The notes under the pieces: model-generated
Seen by the model: the letters and a program-made list of their open reading frames with translations, nothing else
What the model was told of the DNA's origin: nothing
The model's database searches: none
Translations under genes and position numbers: made by a program
DNA from: Actinomycetes bacterium
GTDB taxonomy: Bacteria > Actinomycetota > Acidimicrobiia > Acidimicrobiales > Palsa-688
DNA length: 8,316 nucleotides
Assembly (NCBI GenBank): GCA_021816565.1
Contig: JAKAXN010000190.1
Span: 1-8,316 of the forward strand
Direction of reading: 5' to 3'
Shown: positions 1 through 5,237 of the stretch, piece after piece
Position numbering within the stretch: position 1 is the stretch's first letter
Layout of the letters: each line of letters starts with the position of its first letter

Positions 1-92
1 GTCGACCGGAGCACCGCGCCCACCCGCTGTCGGGCGGCCTCGATGTCGTCGAGGGTTACCAGGTCCTGCGGGGGGCGGCCGCCCCCGCTCAA
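1..92 (-). CDS. N-terminal fragment of a probable PLP-dependent threonine/serine dehydratase
   Basis: Only the first residues are present; the gene continues past the left edge. Reading leftwards in one open frame gives DLVTLDDIEAARQRVGAVLR, which resembles the N-terminal helix of threonine ammonia-lyases (IlvA/TdcB fold), typically 'L(V/T)xxDIxxAxxRIxGxVxRTPL'. The family deaminates threonine or serine with pyridoxal phosphate in the cytoplasm; no catalytic residue falls inside the window. There is no ATG. The best start is TTG at 92-90, which overlaps the TGA stop of the upstream ctaG-like gene in a TTGA arrangement and suggests translational coupling. Alternatives are a GTG about 50 bp further upstream inside ctaG, or CTG at 62-60. 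No good Shine-Dalgarno sequence precedes any of them. The family assignment rests on about 20 residues, so it is tentative. Confidence 0.5.
   Translation of the reverse strand, partial: MSGGGRPPQDLVTLDDIEAARQRVGAVLRS
71..86. repeat. 16-bp perfect GC palindrome near the ctaG stop codon
   Basis: GGGGGCGGCCGCCCCC is its own reverse complement, and one bulged G would let C69/G68 continue the pairing with G87/C88. It begins 3 bp beyond the stop codon of the ctaG-like gene. It could act as a weak U-less terminator. If the dehydratase starts at TTG 92, it lies inside the first codons (Gly-Gly-Arg-Pro-Pro). There is no T tract on either side, so termination is only a possibility. Confidence 0.4.
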
Positions 93-976
93 GGAGCGGA
101 CGCGGCCCGGGCCGCGGCGTCCCGCGTGGCCCGCCACAGCGCCAGCTGCTGGGCCGCCGCCGCCTCGTTCACCCGGTCGTTGCGGCGCGCCTGGCGCTCG
201 TCGGCTCGCAGCCACTGGATGAACACGGCGATGGTGCCGATCAGGCCGATGGCCTCGCCGGCCACCCACATGAGGGCCCCTCCGGCGTGCAGGTCGGCCA
301 GGGTGATGCCCGGGGCGATGGGGTTGGTCTGGCTCTCGAGGGCCATGCCGAGCACCGTGTGGAACGGCAGCGCCAGCATCAGGTACAGGATCTTCACCCC
401 GTAGTTGAGCCGGCGGGGCAGCGGGTCCACGCCGATCACCGGCCAGTAGAACAGGCAACCGACGATGAGCAGGTGCAGGTGCACGAACTGGTGCAGCGTG
501 TTGTTCGTGAGCGTGTCGGCGTAGAGGCTGGTGAAGTACAGGCCGAACAGCGACAGGCCGTACAGCGGCCAGGTCACGAACGGGCTGGAGAGGGCCCGGC
601 CGAGCGGGCTGTGGATCACCTTGAGCACCGCGGTCTGGACCTGGCGGTTGCTCGACTGCAGCAGCAGGGTGACCGGGGCCGACAGGGCCAGGAAGACCGG
701 CGCCAGCATGGCCAGGCCGATGTGCTGGATGGTGTGATCGAAGAAACTGACGTCGTCGAAGGCCGCCACCCCCGACAGCAGCGACACCGCGATCAGGACC
801 TCCGCCGTCAGGAACGACGCCGTGCGCTGCCACGGCCAGCGCCGCCCCCGGCTCTTCAGCCGCCGCACACCCCACAGGTACCAGGCCGCGCTGAGCACGA
901 TTCCGATGGTGGGGACCGGGTCGGCGCTCGAGAGGGTGAAGAAGGTGATGGGGTTGAGCCCGGCTGCTACAGACAT
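89..976 (-). CDS. ctaG: CtaG-type cytochrome c oxidase assembly membrane protein (caa3_CtaG family)
   Basis: The protein has 295 residues and about seven membrane helices, near residues 22-38, 52-70, 82-107, 133-152, 164-182, 192-211 and 231-255. The family's histidine signatures are visible: DHTIQH (H81, H85), LHQFVHLHLLIVGCLFYWPVIG (H162, H166, H168), FHTVLG (H206) and DLHAGGALMW (H230). These are candidate copper ligands. In Bacillus, CtaG of this type is needed for a functional caa3 oxidase and probably serves the copper centre; it is unrelated to Cox11, which shares the name. The C-terminal 40 residues are charged and Ala/Arg-rich, probably cytoplasmic. ATG at 976 is preferred: a longer open frame reaches 1108 but its extra 44 residues are low-complexity and run through the promoter region. 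No Shine-Dalgarno sequence is visible. The gene is divergent from ctaE, consistent with a role in oxidase assembly. Confidence 0.85.
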   Translation of the reverse strand: MSVAAGLNPITFFTLSSADPVPTIGIVLSAAWYLWGVRRLKSRGRRWPWQRTASFLTAEVLIAVSLLSGVAAFDDVSFFDHTIQHIGLAMLAPVFLALSAPVTLLLQSSNRQVQTAVLKVIHSPLGRALSSPFVTWPLYGLSLFGLYFTSLYADTLTNNTLHQFVHLHLLIVGCLFYWPVIGVDPLPRRLNYGVKILYLMLALPFHTVLGMALESQTNPIAPGITLADLHAGGALMWVAGEAIGLIGTIAVFIQWLRADERQARRNDRVNEAAAAQQLALWRATRDAAARAASAP

Positions 977-985
977 CCGGGCGCA

Positions 986-991
986 AGGATA
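986..991 (-). promoter_or_regulatory. Candidate -10 element for ctaG, near-leaderless
   Basis: On the minus strand TATCCT fits the actinobacterial TANNNT -10 pattern. Nine bases separate it from the ATG at 976, so a transcript starting 7-9 bases downstream would begin at or just before the start codon. No convincing -35 hexamer is seen (GGAGGT at the expected spacing). The lack of a Shine-Dalgarno sequence fits a leaderless mRNA. Confidence 0.4.
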
Positions 992-1050
992 GTCCCGTCC
1001 CGGCCGGTACCTCCGGGCGGTGCTGCGAGGTTGGCCCGCCCGCCCGGGTT

Positions 1051-1080
1051 TTGGATTGGCGGCCGTGGGTTGTGTAGAAA
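1051..1080 (+). promoter_or_regulatory. Candidate promoter of the ctaE-qcrCAB operon, near-leaderless
   Basis: TTGGAT at 1051-1056 and TAGAAA(T) at 1075-1081 are separated by 18 bases. The -10 matches TANNN but lacks the final T, and the -35 matches TTGACA at three positions. The GTG start of ctaE lies 9 bases after the -10, so transcription would begin close to the start codon. The sequence is locally AT-richer than its surroundings, which supports a promoter here. Confidence 0.4.
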
Positions 1081-1089
1081 TAAGCCCCA

Positions 1090-1707
1090 GTGACAGCCAT
1101 ATCCACAACCGGAGCCGTCCCCCCCCAGGCCCCGGCGATCCGGCAGGTCGATCCGTCGATGTACCGCCCCAAGCTTCTGCAGGTGGGCGTCATCGTCTGG
1201 TTGTCCTCCGAGTTGATGTTCTTCTCGGGCCTGTTCGCCGCCTATTTCAGCCTTCGCTCGGCGACCCATCCGTGGCCTCCAAAAGGCGACGTGTTGGACG
1301 TCCCGCCGGTCCTGGTAGCCACCATCCTGCTGGTGCTCTCCTCGTTCACCATGCAGTACGGGGTCTTCCGGGCCGTGCGAGGGTCGAAGTGGGGCTTCAT
1401 CGGGTGGACGGCCATGACGTTCGTCCTCGGGTGCCTCTTCGAGGGGATGCAGATCTCCGACTACCTCAACCGGCCCTTCTCCATCAGCAGCAACGCCTAC
1501 GGATCGGCGTTCTACACGCTCACCGGATTCCACTTCCTGCACGTGGCCGGTGGCCTGGTCGCCATGATCATCGTCGGTGTCCGGGTGCTGCGGACCCCCC
1601 GGTTCGGCCACCGCACGATGCCGGCAATCGAGTTCCTCTCGTATTACTGGCACTTCGTCGACGTGGTCTGGGTTGCCCTGTTCCTCGCCATCTTCGTACT
1701 CAAGTGA
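1090..1707 (+). CDS. ctaE: Cytochrome c oxidase subunit III (aa3-type)
   Basis: This 205-residue protein is subunit III of the aa3 oxidase, the membrane subunit that packs against subunit I and supports sustained proton uptake. It has five predicted helices (about 29-53, 73-93, 104-121, 140-165 and 183-203), matching the short five-helix form found in actinobacteria. Family signatures are WLSSELMFFSGLFAAYF (with the conserved Glu41), GFHFLHVAGG (H148, H151) and YYWHFVDVVW (H188, D191, W194). Translation starts at GTG 1090; there is no clear ribosome binding site, which fits a leaderless transcript. It is the first gene of ctaE-qcrC-qcrA-qcrB, the same order as in mycobacteria and streptomycetes, so the third complex and the oxidase are made from one mRNA. 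Confidence 0.95.
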   Translation: MTAISTTGAVPPQAPAIRQVDPSMYRPKLLQVGVIVWLSSELMFFSGLFAAYFSLRSATHPWPPKGDVLDVPPVLVATILLVLSSFTMQYGVFRAVRGSKWGFIGWTAMTFVLGCLFEGMQISDYLNRPFSISSNAYGSAFYTLTGFHFLHVAGGLVAMIIVGVRVLRTPRFGHRTMPAIEFLSYYWHFVDVVWVALFLAIFVLK

Positions 1708-1715
1708 GCCTCCGC

Positions 1716-2552
1716 ATGATCAGATCGATCCGGGCCCGGCGGGCTCTGGCCGGCCCCGCCGCTCTCCTCGCCCTGGCCATCATCGTCTTCTCGGTGCTGT
1801 TCATGACCACCTCGACGGCCCACGGCCAGCAGGCGCTCGTGAGCACCAACCCCAACGACATCGCCGCCGGCTCGGTGCTCTACCAGGAGCACTGCCAGAG
1901 CTGCCACGGCTACCAGGGTGAGGGCGGGGTGGTGAAGGGCGCCCCCGCACTGGTCAACGTGGGTGCCGCTGCCGCCGACTTCTACCTGAGCACCGGCCGC
2001 ATGCCGCTCAACGCCCCCAACAACGAGGCTCTGCGCAACCGCCCGGCGTTCAACCAGAGCGAAATCCGTCAGCTCGTGGCGTACGTAAATGCACTGCCAC
2101 AGATCACCGGGATCGGACAGGCCGGCCCCACCATTCCCACAGTGCAGCCCTTGTGTTCCGACCAGACCACCCCGACCACCACCGCTGAGAACTGCGTGAC
2201 CCTCGCCGAGGGCCAGCAGCTCTACGCCATCAACTGCCAGCAGTGCCACCAGGCCGCCGGCTCGGGCGGGATGCTGTCCAAGGGCAACGTCATCCCCTCC
2301 CTCCGCAACGCCACCCTGGTGCAGGCCGCCGAGGCCCCCCTCATCGGCCCGAAGCCCATGCCCATGTTCAAGGAGCTGACCCCCCACCAGCTCTCGGCCA
2401 TCGCCCACTACGTCCAGTACCTCCACAAGCCGGACTCGCCCGGCGGCGCCGGGATCTCCTACTTCGGCCCGGTCGCCGAGGGCTTCGTGGGAATCCTGGT
2501 TGGGTTCGTGGTGCTGTGGTTCGCCTCCCGGATGATCGGAACTCGAGGATGA
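1716..2552 (+). CDS. qcrC: Di-haem cytochrome c subunit of the cytochrome bcc complex
   Basis: The protein has 278 residues from ATG 1716. A hydrophobic segment at about 11-30 serves as signal anchor, followed by two cytochrome c domains and a C-terminal anchor at about 254-271. The haem motifs are CQSCH (C60, C63, H64) and CQQCH (C174, C177, H178); likely axial methionines are M96 (GRMPL) and M215 or M217 (KPMPMF). In actinobacteria this di-haem subunit passes electrons directly to CtaC of the aa3 oxidase and replaces a soluble cytochrome c. A further cysteine pair (C147, C160) lies between the domains. A GTG at 1704 in the same frame would add four residues and overlap the ctaE stop (GTGA), so the exact start is open. 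The stop overlaps the qcrA start as ATGA, which indicates translational coupling. Confidence 0.95.
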   Translation: MIRSIRARRALAGPAALLALAIIVFSVLFMTTSTAHGQQALVSTNPNDIAAGSVLYQEHCQSCHGYQGEGGVVKGAPALVNVGAAAADFYLSTGRMPLNAPNNEALRNRPAFNQSEIRQLVAYVNALPQITGIGQAGPTIPTVQPLCSDQTTPTTTAENCVTLAEGQQLYAINCQQCHQAAGSGGMLSKGNVIPSLRNATLVQAAEAPLIGPKPMPMFKELTPHQLSAIAHYVQYLHKPDSPGGAGISYFGPVAEGFVGILVGFVVLWFASRMIGTRG

Positions 2553-3604
2553 CGACTACCGACGACGCCCTGTCCCAGCCTCAGCACCCGGGCCACTCCG
2601 AGGACGAGGTCGACACCGCCGCCGCCGAGCGGATCCCCTTCGGCCGCAACCCCCGCCACTTCGGCATCGACCCGGGTGAGCCGTGGCCCGACGACGTGCC
2701 GATGGACCAGGACGACACCCACTGGCGCTACGAGAACGACCCGAAGGGCGCCAAGTGGGCCGAGCGGCGCATCGCCGCCTCGTGGACGGTCTCCATGCTG
2801 GCCTCCATCGGCCTGGCCGTCGTCTACGTCATCAGCGGCAACAACCAGCTGGCCGGCCTGTGCTGGGGCCTGGCCTTCGCCGGCCTCGGCGTGGGCCTGA
2901 TCCTGTGGGCCCGCGACCTGATGCCCGGCCACGACGTCATAGCCAGCCGCGGCCACCACGCCGTCAGCCTGGAGGGCGACCGGGTGGCGGCCGCCGAATC
3001 CCTGGCCCGGGGCACCGAAGCCATGGTGGGCCGGCGCTCGTTCCTGGTGAAGCTGCTCCTGCCCGTGGGGGCGGTGTTCGGCCTGGCCACGATCTTCCCG
3101 CTGGCCTCCCTCGGCACCCGGCCCAAGAACAACCTGACCAAGACGGCGTGGGGCAAGGGCACCCGGGCGGTCACCGAGGACGGCACCCCGGTGCGGCCCA
3201 CGGACCTGCCGGTCAACGGCATCCTCACCGTCTTCCCCGAGGGCGGCATGAACGACGCCCTCAGCCCCACGCTGCTGATCAACGTGGGCAACGACGACTT
3301 CAAGGTGACCAAGGCCAACGCCGGCTGGAACATCCCGGTGTCGGGCGGCGGCAACATCGTGGCCTTCTCCAAGATCTGCACGCACGCCGGCTGCCCCGCC
3401 AGCCTCTACAACGTCGTGAGCAAGCAGCTGGTGTGCCCGTGCCACCAGTCAACCTTCGACGTGCTGCTCGACTGCAAGCCGGTCTTCGGCCCGGCGCCGC
3501 GGTCGTTGCCGCAGCTGCCGCTGACGGTGGACAGCCAGGGATACATCATCTCCCAGAGCGACTACACGCAACCGGTTGGCCCCGGTTTCTGGACCAGAGG
3601 GTAG
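2549..3604 (+). CDS. qcrA: Rieske iron-sulfur subunit of the cytochrome bcc complex
   Basis: The protein has 351 residues. A hydrophilic, acidic N-terminal region of about 78 residues precedes three membrane helices (about 79-97, 101-121, 166-188), the actinobacterial three-helix layout. The C-terminal Rieske domain carries CTHAGC (C277, H279, C282) and CPCHQS (C296, C298, H299): C277, H279, C296 and H299 bind the [2Fe-2S] cluster, and C282-C298 form the disulfide. Gln300 in place of the commoner Gly is typical of actinobacterial QcrA. GRRSFL (R162, R163) just before helix 3 is a twin-arginine motif; in Streptomyces the last helix and the folded cluster domain are exported by Tat while the first two use Sec. 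The domain takes electrons from menaquinol at QcrB and delivers them to QcrC. The start ATG overlaps the qcrC stop by 4 bp. Confidence 0.96.
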   Translation: MTTTDDALSQPQHPGHSEDEVDTAAAERIPFGRNPRHFGIDPGEPWPDDVPMDQDDTHWRYENDPKGAKWAERRIAASWTVSMLASIGLAVVYVISGNNQLAGLCWGLAFAGLGVGLILWARDLMPGHDVIASRGHHAVSLEGDRVAAAESLARGTEAMVGRRSFLVKLLLPVGAVFGLATIFPLASLGTRPKNNLTKTAWGKGTRAVTEDGTPVRPTDLPVNGILTVFPEGGMNDALSPTLLINVGNDDFKVTKANAGWNIPVSGGGNIVAFSKICTHAGCPASLYNVVSKQLVCPCHQSTFDVLLDCKPVFGPAPRSLPQLPLTVDSQGYIISQSDYTQPVGPGFWTRG

Positions 3605-3611
3605 GCAAAGA

Positions 3612-5129
3612 ATGAGCACCACGCGCGAGAGGGCCTCGGCCCAACGGCGGTACTCGGTCAACAAGTCCGTCCTTGACACCGTCGACGAGCGGATGGGGTC
3701 CTCACGGTTCCTCACCAGCGTCTTCGACAAGATCTTCCCCGACCACTGGTCGTTCATGGTCGGCGAGATCGCCATGGACTCGCTGATCATCCTGATCGCG
3801 ACCGGTATCTACCTGACGCTGTTCTACGTCCCCTCGCAGACGGACGTGGTCTACGCCCCGACCAGCGGGCACGTGTACGCCCCGCTGGTGGGCCAGCACA
3901 TGTCCGAGGCCTACCAGTCGGTGATCAACATCACCTTCAACGTCAAGTTCGGCCTCATCATGCGCCAGGCCCACCACTGGGCCGCCCTGATCTTCCTGGC
4001 CGCGGTGATCTTCCACATGTGCCGGATCTTCTTCACCGGTGCCTTCCGCAAGCCCCGGGAGATCAACTGGATCATCGGCCTCCTGCTGTGGCAGATCGTC
4101 TCCCTCGAGGGCTTCACCGGCTACTCGCTGCCCGACGACCTGCTCTCCGGCACCGGTATCCGGGTCATCTACTCCATCATCCAGGCCATACCGTTCAACA
4201 TCGGCAGCTGGCTGGTCTACAACCTGTGGGGCGGACGCTTCCCCGGGACCGTGTTCATCCCCCGGCTGTTCGTGGTCCACGAGTTCCTGTTCCCGGCGCT
4301 GATCGTCGGTCTGCTGAGTGCCCACCTGATGATCCTGTGGCACCAGAAGCACACCGACTTCCCCGGGCCGGGCAAGACCGAGACCAACATCCGGGGCAGC
4401 CGCATCTGGCCGCAGTACGCCCTCAAGGCCGGCGGCCTGATGATGATGGTGAGCGCCGCCACGTTCTTCCTGGCCGGCTTCGTCCAGATCAACCCGGTGT
4501 GGCTGTACGGCCCCTACACCCCCTACAACGTATCGGAGGGCTCGCAGCCGGACTGGTACCTCGGCTGGCTGGACGGTTTCGTGCGGCTGTGGCCGCACTG
4601 GGAGTTCCGCTCCTTCGGGGTGGAGATCCCCAACCCGTTCTTCCCGGGCCTGCTGTTCCCCGGGATCATCTTCGGGATCATGTTCGCCTGGCCGTGGATC
4701 GACAAGAAGATCTACAACGACTACAAGACCCACAACCTGCTCGACCGGCCCCGGGACAAGCCGTTCCGTACCGGTTTCGGTGTGGCGGCGATCATCTTCT
4801 TCGCCATCCTCACCGTCGGGTGTGGCACCGACATCCTGGCCAACGACCTGCACATAGCCTTCGAGCGGATCTACGAGTACCTGCAGTGGGGCCTGATCGT
4901 CGGCCCGGTGCTGGGTTTCGCCATCACCTTCCGGGCCTGCAAGGCCCTGCAGCGCACCGACGCCCACCCCATCCAGAAGCCGCTCGGCGGGGTCATCTAC
5001 CGGACCGCCACCGGTGCCTACCACTCGGTGGGCGAGCACCACGGTGAGGACCACGGGGCCGAGCACGCCACCGGCGAGAACGGCACCCGGAACGAAGAGG
5101 AGTACCGGGCTCCGGTCGGCGGCGACTGA
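3612..5129 (+). CDS. qcrB: Cytochrome b subunit of the cytochrome bcc complex
   Basis: The protein has 505 residues. It binds the two b haems and forms the menaquinol oxidation and reduction sites. Candidate haem ligands are H121 and H135 (RQAHHWAA ... FHMCRIFFTGAFR) and H223 and H238 (VVHEFL ... SAHLMILWH); the second pair is 15 residues apart, as in b6-type proteins. The Qo-site PEWY signature appears as PDWY (P313-Y316). Hydrophobic helices occupy about 52-72, 119-141, 153-170, 219-245, 272-291, 344-361, 388-403 and 424-440. The last 40 residues are hydrophilic with a His-rich part (HSVGEHHGEDHGAEH). ATG 3612 is chosen because it lies 7 bp after the qcrA stop; an upstream in-frame ATG at 3576 falls inside qcrA. 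A hairpin follows the stop, so this is probably the last gene of the operon. Confidence 0.96.
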   Translation: MSTTRERASAQRRYSVNKSVLDTVDERMGSSRFLTSVFDKIFPDHWSFMVGEIAMDSLIILIATGIYLTLFYVPSQTDVVYAPTSGHVYAPLVGQHMSEAYQSVINITFNVKFGLIMRQAHHWAALIFLAAVIFHMCRIFFTGAFRKPREINWIIGLLLWQIVSLEGFTGYSLPDDLLSGTGIRVIYSIIQAIPFNIGSWLVYNLWGGRFPGTVFIPRLFVVHEFLFPALIVGLLSAHLMILWHQKHTDFPGPGKTETNIRGSRIWPQYALKAGGLMMMVSAATFFLAGFVQINPVWLYGPYTPYNVSEGSQPDWYLGWLDGFVRLWPHWEFRSFGVEIPNPFFPGLLFPGIIFGIMFAWPWIDKKIYNDYKTHNLLDRPRDKPFRTGFGVAAIIFFAILTVGCGTDILANDLHIAFERIYEYLQWGLIVGPVLGFAITFRACKALQRTDAHPIQKPLGGVIYRTATGAYHSVGEHHGEDHGAEHATGENGTRNEEEYRAPVGGD

Positions 5130-5140
5130 CCAGCCGGTGA

Positions 5141-5154
5141 CCGGGCCGGCCCGG
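5141..5154. repeat. 14-bp perfect GC palindrome after qcrB
   Basis: CCGGGCCGGCCCGG lies 12 bp after the qcrB stop and upstream of the main terminator hairpin. It has no unpaired centre, so as RNA it would make a short stem with a strained loop. It may add to termination or may simply reflect the high GC content. Confidence 0.3.
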
Positions 5155-5164
5155 ACCGCCATTA

Positions 5165-5204
5165 GCGACGGCCCCGCCCCCGAGAGGGGGTGGGGCCGCT
5201 TCGC
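5165..5204 (+). terminator. Hairpin terminator of the ctaE-qcrCAB operon
   Basis: Bases 5169-5181 pair with 5186-5198 through 13 base pairs, one of them a G-U (G5176 with T5191), around a GAGA tetraloop of the stable GNRA type. After a two-base bulge (C5199, T5200), GCGA at 5165-5168 can pair with TCGC at 5201-5204, lengthening the stem. No T tract follows, which is common among actinobacterial terminators. It lies 39 bp after qcrB and just before the next promoter, which fits separate transcription of the monooxygenase. Confidence 0.6.
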
Positions 5205-5205
5205 G

Positions 5206-5211
5206 TAGGAT
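5206..5211 (+). promoter_or_regulatory. Candidate -10 element for the monooxygenase
   Basis: TAGGAT matches the TANNNT pattern and lies 26 bp upstream of the ATG at 5238, which predicts a leader of about 20 bases. The -35 position falls inside the terminator hairpin and does not resemble TTGACA. The leader ends with a purine-rich GGGGGGA at 5228-5234, a usable Shine-Dalgarno sequence. Confidence 0.4.
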
Positions 5212-5237
5212 CGGCCCCGCCGGACACGGGGGGAAAC

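Noticed and set aside
977..1108. 44-residue N-terminal extension of the ctaG product from ATG 1108
   Set aside because: It would overlap the ctaE start and the divergent promoters and its residues are low-complexity. The membrane domain is complete from ATG 976.
1020..1715. In-frame upstream extension of qcrC through all of ctaE
   Set aside because: The added part is a frame-shifted reading of ctaE with a Pro/Arg-rich, non-membrane product. The signal anchor of QcrC begins right after ATG 1716.
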